Positions 42,592 to 52,849 of a DNA stretch of 60,827 nt are shown here, one piece after another (the stretch's first letter is position 1; every line of letters starts with the position of its first letter). This DNA comes from an uncultured Muribaculaceae bacterium (lineage in GTDB: Bacteria > Bacteroidota > Bacteroidia > Bacteroidales > Muribaculaceae). Location: positions 1 to 60,827 of the forward strand of contig CAMWYR010000009.1 in NCBI GenBank assembly GCA_947178505.1, read 5' to 3'. The notes below the pieces were generated by a model. That model saw only the letters and a list, made by a program, of their open reading frames with translations. It ran no database searches and was not told where the DNA came from. Both the position numbers and the translations under genes were made by a program.

Positions 42592-44823
42592 TCAGAGTGC
42601 AACCTTGAAGCTGCGGCCATCCACGCTGATGATGTAGACGCCTGTCGCGAGGTTGCTGAGATCGATGAGGGCAGATGAAGTAGAAGCCACCTTCTTACCG
42701 CTCACTTCATAAACATCGGCCTGACGGAACGCGCCGAACACAGTGACCTGCTTGCCGTTGACAGCGATGCTTACGTTTTCCGCAGCAGCCACCTCATTAA
42801 TGCCACTGAACTCACCCTTCTTACCGAAGAAGATGCCGTTGATCTGGATAAAGTTGTGGTCAAGGTGCTTGGTTACAAGGCGGATGCCGAAGCAACGGAT
42901 AGCATCTTCAGTCATCACGGGCACAGCTACTGAGTTGCGTACGAACTTCTGAGTGCCGAGTGCGGGATCGATTTCCGGATTGGTAGGATCGCTGTGGAGA
43001 TCGATGTTGCCAATCTTCTCAGTCTGGGAAGCGAGCTGATTATTAACACCCATATACACTTCGATCTGGTCGTCAGTGTAAGAGCGCGAACTGATGGTCA
43101 CCTCATACTCAGTGTCAGCCTCAAGATTCATCGGGGGCGAGATAAGCCAGTCGTTTGCAGTGCCCTGGTTGCTGTTGCCAAGACCGGGAGAAACGATGTA
43201 TTCAGCAGCTGATTCAAAGTCGCCGAATGCAGTCTGTCCGAGAGTAGTGTTGAAAAGCCATGTGAAACCATCGTTGTTGCCGTCGATGACGTTCCAGCGG
43301 TTCATGATCTGCGCGGGCTCTTCAAAAGTCTGCTCATAGGGAAGATCGTAAGCCGGACCGAGGATATAGTCGCTTGAATAAGCTTCAGACTCACCTTCGG
43401 TGTTAGAGGCGATGATAGTATAAGAATACTTCATCAGACGAGCGAAATTATTGTCGGTTACCATACACTCCTTGATTCCTTCCGCAATCTTGCGGTTGTC
43501 GTTGCGGACCACGGTGTATGTGACGCTCTCGGGATTGAAGGCTCCGAGGTGGAGTCCGACAGTCGGAGCATCCCACTTAAGAGTGAGCGAACGCATATCG
43601 TCGCTCACTTCGCCTGTGATGGCGGAAACCCGGCCGGGAGCATCCTCTCCAACATACTGGAAGGCGGTGCCGTCGGCTCCGTCGCCCTTACCGTTGTAGA
43701 AGTAAACGTCATAGCGGTAGTTGCCGTTGGTGGGAACAGTAGTGTCTGTCCAGGTAAGTGATTCACCGGGAGTCAACGTAAGGCCGGCCGCACTTGCATA
43801 TACCTGCTCGCCATTACGCTTGATGACATAGCCGTAGATAGTGCCGAGATCAGTGCTGCCGCTAAGAGTTGTCTCAGGCACGTTGAATGTAAGCGTAGCG
43901 CTAAGCGAACCGTCAGCGCCGGCCACAGCCGAAACCACAGGCGCGCCGGGAGCCAGCAGGTTGGAAGCCGACGGAATAGAGAGAGCCACGAAACGGCTTC
44001 CGATACCTACGGAACCAATCTCACGGATGGTCTTCTTCTCTACGTCGATCTCCTGAAGCCAGCTGTTCTCATATCCCTGCGGATGACCAGTGGTGTTTGA
44101 CACCCAGTAAAGAAGACCGGATGCTTCGTCAAACTCCATCGACTGATTGCTGAGCATGTTGCCCAGCTGCGTGTCCATCACGAATGTGGCAACCCCCGTC
44201 GCAGGATCGATTGTAAAAAGCGAACCGGATGAAGAGATTGAATAGAACGTGCCGTCGGGATGCACAGCAAGGGTGCCACCACCATTGGTGATATTGCAAA
44301 GTTTCGTGAACTTACCACTGTTGATATCCACTTCGTAAAGGCCCGAACGGCTACTTTCGAAACCGATCGCATACATTTTACCGTCTTTCTTGCTCCATGC
44401 CATATCCTGGGGCTTGAAATCAGTCTGATCAGGATTCCAGGGGCCAACCGCCTCCTTCAGGCCGTTGAACGTGTTGTAAACAACAAGATTGGTGGCCGTA
44501 GGCGCACTTGTCGAGGAGTAGAACTCATACTCGCAGGCATAGATAAGACCGTCGACGCCTGTGCCGGCATAGACACCTACGAAGGGAGTGTCATAGTAGG
44601 AATCAAGAAGGTCGCCCAGAATTTCAGCGTCCTCATCAGAGGGATTGAAAGGATACTTCACAAAACCGTAATCATACGGACGTGACTCTGTGGCGAATTC
44701 CGCAGAACCCAACGTGAATCCGTAGAATACACGGTTGCCGGGAGCTGCGCAGAACGCAGAGGCAGCCACAAGGGCTGTTGCTCCCATTGCTAAAAGTCTG
44801 TAATTTTTAAACATTCGTTTCAA
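42592..44823 (-). CDS. T9SS-secreted multidomain protein with propeller, FN3-like and choice-of-anchor J domains
   Basis: 743 residues with a signal peptide (cleaved near AFCAA). Residues ~60-290 look like a beta-propeller of short repeats (AWSKKDGKMYAIGFESSRSG, LAVHPDGTFYSISS). Two FN3-like domains follow (~295-490). Then comes a cleaved-adhesin/choice-of-anchor J module with PYEQTFEEPAQIMNRWNVID and DWLISPPMNLEADTEYEVTI. The last ~70 residues are a type A sorting tail (VYEVSGKKVASTSSALIDLS, GVYIISVDGRSFKVAL). Predicted surface protein that may bind glycans or proteins. Divergent from the M6 protease gene. Confidence 0.85.
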   Translation of the reverse strand: MKRMFKNYRLLAMGATALVAASAFCAAPGNRVFYGFTLGSAEFATESRPYDYGFVKYPFNPSDEDAEILGDLLDSYYDTPFVGVYAGTGVDGLIYACEYEFYSSTSAPTATNLVVYNTFNGLKEAVGPWNPDQTDFKPQDMAWSKKDGKMYAIGFESSRSGLYEVDINSGKFTKLCNITNGGGTLAVHPDGTFYSISSSGSLFTIDPATGVATFVMDTQLGNMLSNQSMEFDEASGLLYWVSNTTGHPQGYENSWLQEIDVEKKTIREIGSVGIGSRFVALSIPSASNLLAPGAPVVSAVAGADGSLSATLTFNVPETTLSGSTDLGTIYGYVIKRNGEQVYASAAGLTLTPGESLTWTDTTVPTNGNYRYDVYFYNGKGDGADGTAFQYVGEDAPGRVSAITGEVSDDMRSLTLKWDAPTVGLHLGAFNPESVTYTVVRNDNRKIAEGIKECMVTDNNFARLMKYSYTIIASNTEGESEAYSSDYILGPAYDLPYEQTFEEPAQIMNRWNVIDGNNDGFTWLFNTTLGQTAFGDFESAAEYIVSPGLGNSNQGTANDWLISPPMNLEADTEYEVTISSRSYTDDQIEVYMGVNNQLASQTEKIGNIDLHSDPTNPEIDPALGTQKFVRNSVAVPVMTEDAIRCFGIRLVTKHLDHNFIQINGIFFGKKGEFSGINEVAAAENVSIAVNGKQVTVFGAFRQADVYEVSGKKVASTSSALIDLSNLATGVYIISVDGRSFKVAL

Positions 44824-44945
44824 AGTTTAGAATGATTAATTGGTTTTGAAAAAATTTCTTTTGATGAGCAGGGGTATCGGTCGGGATAATTCAAACTTCT
44901 TTTTCCTGTCTCATCGCCGGTTGTAGTTAATAAATTTTGTGTGTC

Positions 44946-44954
44946 GCAAATTTA
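44946..44954 (-). promoter_or_regulatory. -7 box of the 743-residue T9SS protein gene
   Basis: Minus strand TAAATTTGC, about 120 nt before the start. The 275-bp divergent region (44824-45098) otherwise shows only AT-rich sequence; no clear plus-strand promoter for the M6 gene. Confidence 0.55.
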
Positions 44955-45098
44955 ATAATACATGAATAAACGCAGAATAAAATAAACGTTAAAATTGCTT
45001 AAATTTCCCCTAAATTCAACACCTTGTTATTTGAATATGGAAATTATTTCCGATTTTTGTAAAGAGAATCTATCAAATTGTTAACACAACCTTTCAAA

Positions 45099-46763
45099 AT
45101 GAAACTACTGAATATCAAACGCACACTTTTATTATCTGCAACAGCGGCATTCGGAGGGTTTATTGTATCGGCAGTGCCTCCAATGCCGGGGTTTATCAAC
45201 GTAGCCCAGCCTGATGGAACGACAATTGAAGCCCGCATCATGGGCGACCATGAATTTCATTACTATGAACTGCGCGACGGGTCGGTGATGATGGCAGATC
45301 CTTCCGACGGCTTCATCAAGCCTGTCACCATGCATAAGCTTGAGACCCTCCGCGCTGCAGACAGCGCCCGCCGCGAGGCAGCTCGCCAAGCTACTGCAAC
45401 CCGCACAGCCCCTGCCACAATCAAGAACGACTTCCCCACTACCGGCACCGTGAAGGGACTTATCGTCCTCGCCGAGTTCCAGGACGTGAAGTTCCAGCCC
45501 GGATCGACTAAGGAATATTTCAGCCGGAAGCTCAACCAAGTCGGCTATCAGGGTGAGGAAACCGCAGGAAGCGCCGTCGACTACTTCTTAGAGCAGTCTT
45601 ACGGCAGATTCACCCCCGAGTTTGATGTTGTCGGCCCGATCACCCTTCCGAAGAACCGTGCCGACTATGGCCAGAATGAAGACCTCGTTAATCTCTTCCG
45701 CGATGCCGCGCTTCTGGCAGACTCTGATTGCGGAGTGAATTTCGCAGACTATGATATTGACAACGACCACTTCGTCGATTTCTTCTTCGTGATCTTCGCC
45801 GGCCACGGCCAGGCTCAGGGTGGCCCCGCCGAAAGCGTATGGCCCGCCATGAAGGATGTGTCGGACTATATATATGATATGTTCGATGACAAATATCTCG
45901 GTGTGGCTGCCTGCTCATGCGAACTGAAGAACGGCGAGGGCACCGATCTCGACGGCGTCGGAACAGTCTGCCACGAGTTCAGCCATATCCTCGGGCTGCC
46001 GGATATCTATGACGCGCAGAACACCGGCGGACACGGCATGGGCCATTACGACATGATGTGCTACGGCCCCTATAACGGCGATATGCGCGTGCCTTCCGGC
46101 TATACGGCCATGGATAAGTTCACTCTCGGGTGGATAACCCCCCGCGTGCTCGACTCGCCCCAGAAAGATGTGACGCTTCTCGACATTGCCTCGAACGAAG
46201 ACTGCATCTTCATCGTTAACCCCAATAACGAGAATGAGTACTACACGCTGGAGAACCGACAGCTGAAAGGTTTCGATTCCGCCCTCCCCGGCCACGGACT
46301 CGTGATCTCATACGTGAACTACAACCGCACGGCCTGGAAGAAGAACACCGTGAACTCGCTCCTCTCCGGCTATGAGCACGTGAGCATCATGCCGGCCGAC
46401 AATTCACGCGATCTTAACGTGAAGGGCTCTCTCAACTACGAGGCGGGCGATCCTTTCCCCGGCACTCGCAAAAACACATCTTTCACCGACACGTCGAGCC
46501 CGAAAGCCGTTTGGAAAGCAAGCGGTGCGGAGACGCCCGTGGGAATGGCAATCACAAACATCCGTGAGAGCGACGACGGCGTAATCACTTTCGACTTCAT
46601 GGCCGATCAGGCAGGCGTCAGCGAAATCGAAATGGATGAGGTGTTTTCCGGAAACGCGGAGTTCTTCACTCTTCAGGGCATCAGAATCGAAAAGGGAGAT
46701 CTCCGACCCGGCATCTACATCATGCGGGATGCTTCCGGAAATGTCAGAAAGGTAAGACTCTGA
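45099..46763 (+). CDS. M6-family secreted metalloprotease with T9SS tail
   Basis: 554 residues from the ATG giving MKLLNIKRTL, which begins a signal peptide. The zinc site is VCHEFSHILGLPDIYD (HExxH at 292-296 plus a downstream Asp, as in InhA-like M6 peptidases). Upstream, KGLIVLAEFQDVKF and AVDYFLEQSYGRFTPEFDVV match the family core. The C-terminal ~45 residues (FFTLQGIRIEKGDLRPGIYI) are a type A sorting tail. Predicted extracellular or surface protease; targets unknown. Head of a plus-strand run of three secreted proteins. Confidence 0.92.
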   Translation: MKLLNIKRTLLLSATAAFGGFIVSAVPPMPGFINVAQPDGTTIEARIMGDHEFHYYELRDGSVMMADPSDGFIKPVTMHKLETLRAADSARREAARQATATRTAPATIKNDFPTTGTVKGLIVLAEFQDVKFQPGSTKEYFSRKLNQVGYQGEETAGSAVDYFLEQSYGRFTPEFDVVGPITLPKNRADYGQNEDLVNLFRDAALLADSDCGVNFADYDIDNDHFVDFFFVIFAGHGQAQGGPAESVWPAMKDVSDYIYDMFDDKYLGVAACSCELKNGEGTDLDGVGTVCHEFSHILGLPDIYDAQNTGGHGMGHYDMMCYGPYNGDMRVPSGYTAMDKFTLGWITPRVLDSPQKDVTLLDIASNEDCIFIVNPNNENEYYTLENRQLKGFDSALPGHGLVISYVNYNRTAWKKNTVNSLLSGYEHVSIMPADNSRDLNVKGSLNYEAGDPFPGTRKNTSFTDTSSPKAVWKASGAETPVGMAITNIRESDDGVITFDFMADQAGVSEIEMDEVFSGNAEFFTLQGIRIEKGDLRPGIYIMRDASGNVRKVRL

Positions 46764-46839
46764 TTCCCGGCTCTCGGATTCACACGATTGTAATCTACTT
46801 TAACTTAATACATTCTATAACATCAAACATTCGCAAGTT

Positions 46840-49668
46840 ATGAAGAAGAATCTACTTGTGCTGCTGTTCATGATGTTGATGGGAACTGTCACATCCTTGG
46901 CCCAGGATGTGACTTTCACCATTGATATCGATAATGCAGCGAACGCGACTGTCACTATGAACAGTCCGTACGGTGATCCCATTTCCCTTCATGATGGAGT
47001 CAACTCCGTGTCAGGCCCGGCTAACCGCCCCTTGTTCGTCACTCCGGCTAACGGAGCAGAACTCACCGTAAACGTCGACGGCATGGACCTCATGCTCGGA
47101 GGCGGTGGATTTTACAATACTGTTATGGTTGAAGGAATGGTCGTGAAGATCACCTCTGCCGGTGGGGGCGGAGCCAATACTATCGACATCCTTTTCTCAA
47201 TCAATAATCCCGGCACAGCTCTCCTCACCACCGGCGGAGAGACCATGGAGCTTGCAAACGGCAACGTCAAGGTTAACAGCGGCGAATATGCCATTCTTGC
47301 TCCGGCTGAAGGCTATGCTTTTGATCAGGTGACCTTCTCCTTCATTGAGGACTACACCGAGAATGGCGACGGCACCTATTCATTTATGCCAGCACAGTAT
47401 GGTTATGTCAGTATCCAGACAAAGGTTAAAGGCACTGATTTCAAGGTTGACATCAACGTACCGTCAAACGTGATCCTTACCGGCTACAGCGCTTCCAACG
47501 AGGAACTGAGCACTATTCCTCTTAACGGATATACATCACCCTACTCCGTAACGGCTCCTCTCAACGTGGCTTCAATCGTATTCTCCGCTCCTGCAGGCGG
47601 CGAACTCAAGTCGATCAAGCGCGTGATGGCCGATGGGACAGAAAGCAACGTAAACTACAGCCCCTACGCTGGCTGGAGATCTGCTTTCGCAGAGGGCGAT
47701 ACGTTCGTGATTGATGCCGTCGGTCCTTTGGCTAATGTGAAGTTCTATGGCTACAACGACTCCTGGCAGGAACTCGACCTTACGAACTTCGTAGTAAAGG
47801 CCGGCGATACGACCCTCGATCTTTCAGGCGCTACGGCTGAAGCAGAAGTGCGCATAGGTGAGATTCTGACCGTCACTACCGGAAAGGGTTATACCCTGAA
47901 GGAATATAATGCAATCTCCGGAGGTGCAATTACAGCTATCACTACGGATGGCTCCGTACAGACCGCTATGGTAAGGGCTGCCGGCGATATATTCCTTTCC
48001 GCAAAGCAACTGACAGCAATGATCATCAATGTGGATAATGCAGCGGCTGTAACAGTGAAGGGTGGCAACGGCCACGGCGACGCCATCGAGCTTGCCAACG
48101 GCACCAATACTCTTGAGAGCGTAGCCAACCCGCTCCGCATCACCGCCAATGAAAACTATGATATCGCTTCTGTGGCTCTCGATGGTGAGGCAGTGAAGGA
48201 AACTAACGGCGGATATACCGTAGAACTTCTCGCAGGCTCTACTATCGATATCACTACCCGCGTAGCAGACGCTCCCTTTCCCGTGACGATTATGACAACA
48301 GGCGATGGTTCTATCGATAACCTCATCATTATTCAGAACGGCGAGGTTGTTGACTACGCAGAGGGCATCACCGGCCTTAACGGCACTGAACTCTCATTCC
48401 GTGCGGCTCTCGGCTATATGATTGAGAATATTTCCGACTTCAGCGGCAATAAGGTAAGTGCCGACGACAACAAAGCCGTGTGGACCGTACAGTTCACTGA
48501 GGGCAGCAGTATGATCAATGTCGAGTTCAAGACACCTGCAGAAGGCAACACTTTCGTAGGAATGACCTGCAATATCCCCGGATTCCGCCTCGGCGTTTAC
48601 GACAGCGAGGGCAATCGCAAGAACGATCCTTCTAACGAAAACCTGGCCTACAATATCGAGTCGGGTAATACGGGAGAAGTTGCCATAGGCGATCAGGTGA
48701 GAGTGATCACATGGTCAAGCAGCTATGAAATCACTGAAATCAAGGTGAACGGGACTCCAATCGAAATCGAAGATGGCATCTCGATGTCTGACTACATCAA
48801 GATTGAAGAGCGCACCGTGATCGAAGTTACCGCGGCTGAGAAGAAGATGCTCGTGAACGTACATGGCGACGAGTCGATCGATGTTGCGACAGGCTCAGGA
48901 GCTCTCATCGGCGGCGTATATATCAACGAAGTCGGTAATCTCGGCGCTGATCTTGAGGTGGGCGATAAGTTCTATGTGATTCCTCACGCTGAGAAGGGCT
49001 ACAAATTCGATGGCTTCAAGACTGTTCCTTCCGTGCTTATGCCTATCCCCGAACCCGTTGACGGCAAGTATGAGTTCACCGTTCCAGAGGGCGTTGAGTA
49101 TCTCTTCTTCCAGGGTTCGTTCGTGATTGACGAAGAAAACCAGGCATTCCGCATTGAGGGTAATCAGATCTACGACGGACAGGGTGATGCTTCTGTCGAC
49201 ACGCGCCTCGTAGGCCTCACCCGCATCGACAACGGAACAGAGATGGGCGCACTAAGCGTAATGGCTTACGCCGGTGAGACTGTAAGACTCCTCTTCTTCC
49301 TTAACATCGATGAGTTCCCTGCAGAGGAATACTATTGTGAAAGCTTCTGTCTCTTCAATAATCCTTCCGTGCTGATCGCACAGAATTATGTGGTTAACCC
49401 CGATGATGCAATGGCGAACAACGTAATCTCCATCGGCGCCATCGTGAAGAAGAGAGATACCATCGGCGTGGATTCAGTGAAGGCTGAGGGCGCAATCGCT
49501 TATGATGCAACCACCGCAACCGTGACTTCTGCAGAAGACGTGAATGTCTACTCCATCTCCGGAACACTGATGACTATGATTCCTGCAGGTGAAGGCTCGA
49601 TCGCTAACCTCCCCGCCGGAGTCTACATCCTTAAATCAGCCTCAGCTACTGTTAAAATCAATAAATAA
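46840..49668 (+). CDS. Large secreted repeat protein with T9SS tail, function unknown
   Basis: 942 residues, signal peptide MKKNLLVLLFMMLMGTVTSL. At least four diverged beta modules of ~90-110 residues begin with a TxxIDxDNAAxxTV-like strand (FTIDIDNAANATVTMN near the N-terminus, MIINVDNAAAVTVKGGNGHG near residue 395). Each has a DGVNSVSGPANRPLF-type turn. These recall InlB-B/BACON-like surface modules but are not a clear match. The tail VYSISGTLMTMIPAGEGSIA, GVYILKSASATVKINK is a type A signal. No catalytic motif and almost no cysteine. Likely a surface adhesin or filament. Confidence 0.72.
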   Translation: MKKNLLVLLFMMLMGTVTSLAQDVTFTIDIDNAANATVTMNSPYGDPISLHDGVNSVSGPANRPLFVTPANGAELTVNVDGMDLMLGGGGFYNTVMVEGMVVKITSAGGGGANTIDILFSINNPGTALLTTGGETMELANGNVKVNSGEYAILAPAEGYAFDQVTFSFIEDYTENGDGTYSFMPAQYGYVSIQTKVKGTDFKVDINVPSNVILTGYSASNEELSTIPLNGYTSPYSVTAPLNVASIVFSAPAGGELKSIKRVMADGTESNVNYSPYAGWRSAFAEGDTFVIDAVGPLANVKFYGYNDSWQELDLTNFVVKAGDTTLDLSGATAEAEVRIGEILTVTTGKGYTLKEYNAISGGAITAITTDGSVQTAMVRAAGDIFLSAKQLTAMIINVDNAAAVTVKGGNGHGDAIELANGTNTLESVANPLRITANENYDIASVALDGEAVKETNGGYTVELLAGSTIDITTRVADAPFPVTIMTTGDGSIDNLIIIQNGEVVDYAEGITGLNGTELSFRAALGYMIENISDFSGNKVSADDNKAVWTVQFTEGSSMINVEFKTPAEGNTFVGMTCNIPGFRLGVYDSEGNRKNDPSNENLAYNIESGNTGEVAIGDQVRVITWSSSYEITEIKVNGTPIEIEDGISMSDYIKIEERTVIEVTAAEKKMLVNVHGDESIDVATGSGALIGGVYINEVGNLGADLEVGDKFYVIPHAEKGYKFDGFKTVPSVLMPIPEPVDGKYEFTVPEGVEYLFFQGSFVIDEENQAFRIEGNQIYDGQGDASVDTRLVGLTRIDNGTEMGALSVMAYAGETVRLLFFLNIDEFPAEEYYCESFCLFNNPSVLIAQNYVVNPDDAMANNVISIGAIVKKRDTIGVDSVKAEGAIAYDATTATVTSAEDVNVYSISGTLMTMIPAGEGSIANLPAGVYILKSASATVKINK

Positions 49669-49691
49669 CAGATCTTGAATATATAATCATC

Positions 49692-49732
49692 TTCCCCCGT
49701 CGGGATCCCTTGCGGGAGACTCGGCGGGGGAA
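49692..49732 (+). terminator. Terminator after the 942-residue protein gene
   Basis: TTCCCCC pairs with GGGGGAA, with further G/C pairing inside and TTTCCTTT following. 24 bp past the stop. Confidence 0.7.
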
Positions 49733-49779
49733 TTTCCTTTATCTAAAATAATCAAAGCATCTTAAATTACTAAGCTGAC

Positions 49780-51690
49780 ATGAAAAAGCACTTAACTCTG
49801 GCCACCATCGCAATGCTCGCCTGTGCGGGCATGCAGGCTCAGAACGGCAACGCTCCAATGCGCGATGCGGAGGAGAAATCATTCGATTTCACACTTGCTT
49901 ACGACTATTTCGATTCTTTCCAGGATCCGTCCTACCGCGTGGGTTCGAAAATCTATCAGGCTTTCCAGATCACTTCCGCCAATGCCGATCTCTATGCCGG
50001 ATCGCAGATTACATCGGTCAACATTACTACCGGCAGGTATCAGAATTCGGACCGCAATACAGTGAAGAACGTTACTCTCTTCCTTACTGAGGATCTCCGC
50101 GAGGAGCCGTTCTATACACAGAGCGGAAAACTCGGTGAGGAGGCGGCTACGGTCAATAAGATTGAGCTTACCACTCCTTATACGATAATTGCAGGTAAGA
50201 CCGTATATATAGGCTACTATTTCACCCTCTCCTCGCAGGATATGAACTATCTTTCGGTCGACGGCGTCTACCACGAGGATATGGCCGGAGGCTGGATCGG
50301 CAATAAGCTCGGCAACGGTGAGATCGTGTGGAATAATATTTCGCGCGTATACGGCAATATCTGCATGGGCTGCACCATCACCGGCGATAACTTCGCCACC
50401 GATGGCGTGACGCTCCTGCAAACCGACGGCGTGGAATTTTCCGAACCCGGGAAACCCTTCTCCTACACTATCTATTTCCAGAATGTCGCATCGAACGACG
50501 TGAACTCGCTTGAGGTGGCTTATTCAGTAGGCGACGGCACGGTGAAGAGTGCGGAAGTGAGCCTCTCGACTCCGTTGGGTTATAACCAGCGACGCGGACT
50601 CGTATATAACGACCTGGTAAGCGAAAAGGCAGGCGTGGATATCCCGGTTGTGTTCGAGATCACGAAGGTCAACGGTCAGCCCAATACAGCAGCCGACAGC
50701 CGACGTCTCTCCTACCTCAACTGCTTCCGCAAGGCCGACGGCTTCAAGCGAATGCACCTTATGGAGGAGGGAACCGGCACATGGTGCCAGTGGTGTCCGT
50801 CGGGCATCGTGATGATGGAACACATTGCCGCTACCTATCCTGATGATTACGCCCTGGCAGCAGTGCATTACAATGACCCGATGGCCGTGGGCAGCACTAC
50901 TCCCGTCACCAATCTCTTCAATGGGTCCTACCCCACTGCGATCGTTGACCGAGCCACCCGGATGTATCCCCAGAACAGCAGCATCAATCAGCAGCTCCGG
51001 CAATACACCGACTACTATGCGGCAATTCCGTCGTTGATCGGATTCTCTTCAATTTCGGGCACGAAGACTCCCGACAATGAGCTGAAGGTATCCACGGGCG
51101 TGAAGTTCGCACTCGACCTCGCCACCTCCGGACGCTACCGTCTCTCCTATTATCTGACCGAAAGCGGCGTCGGCCCCTACGAGCAGAACAACGGCGCCTA
51201 TGCAGGGGGCGCCAACGGCCCGATGGGCGGCTGGGAAAATAAGTCGCTCACAGTCTCCACTCTGTTTGATGATGTGGCCGTGCTACTCGATGGCGGCCTA
51301 ATGGGCAACGAGGGCAGTATTCCCGCGACAGTAGAAGTAGGCCGCGAATATACTTATGAGACTACGCTCCCGCTCAGCACTGTCACCAAGGATAAGGTTA
51401 CGCTCATCGCATTCGTGATCGATAATGCCGACGGCACGGTAGTAAATGCAACAACTAAGGAAATCGACCTCACCAACAGCGGCGTGTCGTCGGCAATGGC
51501 AGAAGATGGCTGCCGGATCATCGCCGGTGAAGGCACGCTCGCAGTGGAGGGCTCGTTCGCGGAAGCAGCCGTATATTCAGTTGCAGGCAATAAGGTAGCC
51601 AGACTCAAGGCAGGTGAATCAGTAAGCCTTACGAGCGGCATCTACGTTGTCGTAGTCGACGGCTCGGCCCGCAAGGTGCTCGTGAAATAA
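49780..51690 (+). CDS. Omp28-like thioredoxin-fold secreted protein with T9SS tail
   Basis: 636 residues with signal peptide (cleaved near GMQA/Q). Residues ~30-200 are a beta domain typical of Bacteroidales cell-surface proteins. The Omp28/thioredoxin-like motif is MEEGTGTWCQWCPSGIVMME with CxxC at 336-339. The C-terminal ~60 residues (VYSVAGNKVARLKAGESVSL, GIYVVVVDGSARKVLVK) are the type A sorting tail. It may form or rearrange disulfides on the cell surface, though Omp28 proteins are also called adhesins. Third plus-strand cargo gene in a row, with terminators on both sides. Confidence 0.85.
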   Translation: MKKHLTLATIAMLACAGMQAQNGNAPMRDAEEKSFDFTLAYDYFDSFQDPSYRVGSKIYQAFQITSANADLYAGSQITSVNITTGRYQNSDRNTVKNVTLFLTEDLREEPFYTQSGKLGEEAATVNKIELTTPYTIIAGKTVYIGYYFTLSSQDMNYLSVDGVYHEDMAGGWIGNKLGNGEIVWNNISRVYGNICMGCTITGDNFATDGVTLLQTDGVEFSEPGKPFSYTIYFQNVASNDVNSLEVAYSVGDGTVKSAEVSLSTPLGYNQRRGLVYNDLVSEKAGVDIPVVFEITKVNGQPNTAADSRRLSYLNCFRKADGFKRMHLMEEGTGTWCQWCPSGIVMMEHIAATYPDDYALAAVHYNDPMAVGSTTPVTNLFNGSYPTAIVDRATRMYPQNSSINQQLRQYTDYYAAIPSLIGFSSISGTKTPDNELKVSTGVKFALDLATSGRYRLSYYLTESGVGPYEQNNGAYAGGANGPMGGWENKSLTVSTLFDDVAVLLDGGLMGNEGSIPATVEVGREYTYETTLPLSTVTKDKVTLIAFVIDNADGTVVNATTKEIDLTNSGVSSAMAEDGCRIIAGEGTLAVEGSFAEAAVYSVAGNKVARLKAGESVSLTSGIYVVVVDGSARKVLVK

Positions 51691-51721
51691 ACCTGCCGGG
51701 GAGCCCCCAGCAAATATACAG

Positions 51722-51760
51722 AAATCCCTCCCGCCTGACTCTGCAAGGCGGGAGGGATTT
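51722..51760 (+). terminator. Terminator after the Omp28-like gene
   Basis: AAATCCCTCCCGCC and its exact complement with an 11-base loop, ending in GATTTTATC. It marks the right edge of the GC-rich block. Confidence 0.88.
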
Positions 51761-51812
51761 TATCTTAAGACCGGCGACTCGAGCCAGGTGAAATTCCGGT
51801 TATCAAGATGAC

Positions 51813-52574
51813 TCAAAAAGGCAATTCCTCAGAGTTCCTCTCGAAATTATCTCTTATCATCTTCATTAAGATTTGAAAGCCTGCAGCTTGGTAAATCGCA
51901 GGAATAAGCTGTGGAGATAGTTTTATTTTCTCGCCTTTGATACCTGCATCCCAACAGGCCGCGATTCCATCGATATCAATGTTGTCAGAAAATTTGGTCA
52001 GTATCTCATCATTAAGACAATATACCTCCTCATCACTCTTAAGTGCACTGTCTACATCGTCAGGGCCGCAGTCGGGTGAGAGATAGGCGGATGGCTTAGC
52101 ACCCGCTTCCAGCAGAAGGCTGACATCCCCGAAATTAAACTTCATTCCGGCCTCATAAAGACTACAGTCAATCTCGCGGAAACCTAATTTAATAAGTTCA
52201 TCAAGACTCGCCCCTATCATAACCTCAATATCATCTTCCTCACTATATGGAGCAAAGCGGCTTATCAATTTACGGAACTGCTCCTCAAAATCGGAAGGGA
52301 TCGGAATTAGTGACGCCATATAGTCAAGAATGCGCTTATTATCGGCACGAAGTTTTTCTATTTCCGGCCAATAGCCGGCACTCCAGGCATTATCATCCAG
52401 AATTAACTTATTCGCGTAGGCAACCTGATACAACGTATAAATTCCAATGAAGCACCGGTTGTCGGCCTCCTCGCACGCTTCAATAAAATCATCCGCTCTA
52501 TTCTGGAGCAGCGCCATCAGCAGCTTATTATCAGACGGATCCTTATCCTTCGAGTTATCATTACCGCAACTCAT
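51813..52574 (-). CDS. Cytoplasmic helical protein, possibly ankyrin-like, function unknown
   Basis: 253 residues, acidic and mostly helical. KLLMALLQNRADDFIEACEE and FNFGDVSLLLEAGAKPSAYL resemble ankyrin-type repeat helices, but the match is loose. The MSCGND start superficially looks like a lipobox without a signal, so I treat it as cytoplasmic. An upstream extension is blocked by stops. It is preceded by a consensus promoter and is the first gene of the AT-rich right-hand block. Confidence 0.65.
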   Translation of the reverse strand: MSCGNDNSKDKDPSDNKLLMALLQNRADDFIEACEEADNRCFIGIYTLYQVAYANKLILDDNAWSAGYWPEIEKLRADNKRILDYMASLIPIPSDFEEQFRKLISRFAPYSEEDDIEVMIGASLDELIKLGFREIDCSLYEAGMKFNFGDVSLLLEAGAKPSAYLSPDCGPDDVDSALKSDEEVYCLNDEILTKFSDNIDIDGIAACWDAGIKGEKIKLSPQLIPAIYQAAGFQILMKMIRDNFERNSEELPF

Positions 52575-52679
52575 ATCATTTTGTCTTTTAAGGTTAATAA
52601 TAAAAAAATGGCTAATTAATATTACTAATCACCTCCCTGGAGTTTCAAGGATTGGCCCATTTCTTCTCCGTAGGATAGT

Positions 52680-52688
52680 GCAAAGATA
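52680..52688 (-). promoter_or_regulatory. -7 box for the 253-residue protein gene
   Basis: Minus strand TATCTTTGC, 105 nt before the start codon. Confidence 0.5.
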
Positions 52689-52849
52689 CTAATATTTTTT
52701 GATTATACGCTCTTATTTAGCGGTCTTATTCAACATAAAAAACAAGTTCGATTGGATGGTAGACGGATTTTCCACATTTCTTATCCTGCTAAAGACAATT
52801 TCGAACTTTATTCTTACCTTCCCAGAGAGATTCAGTGTATGCAAAATGA

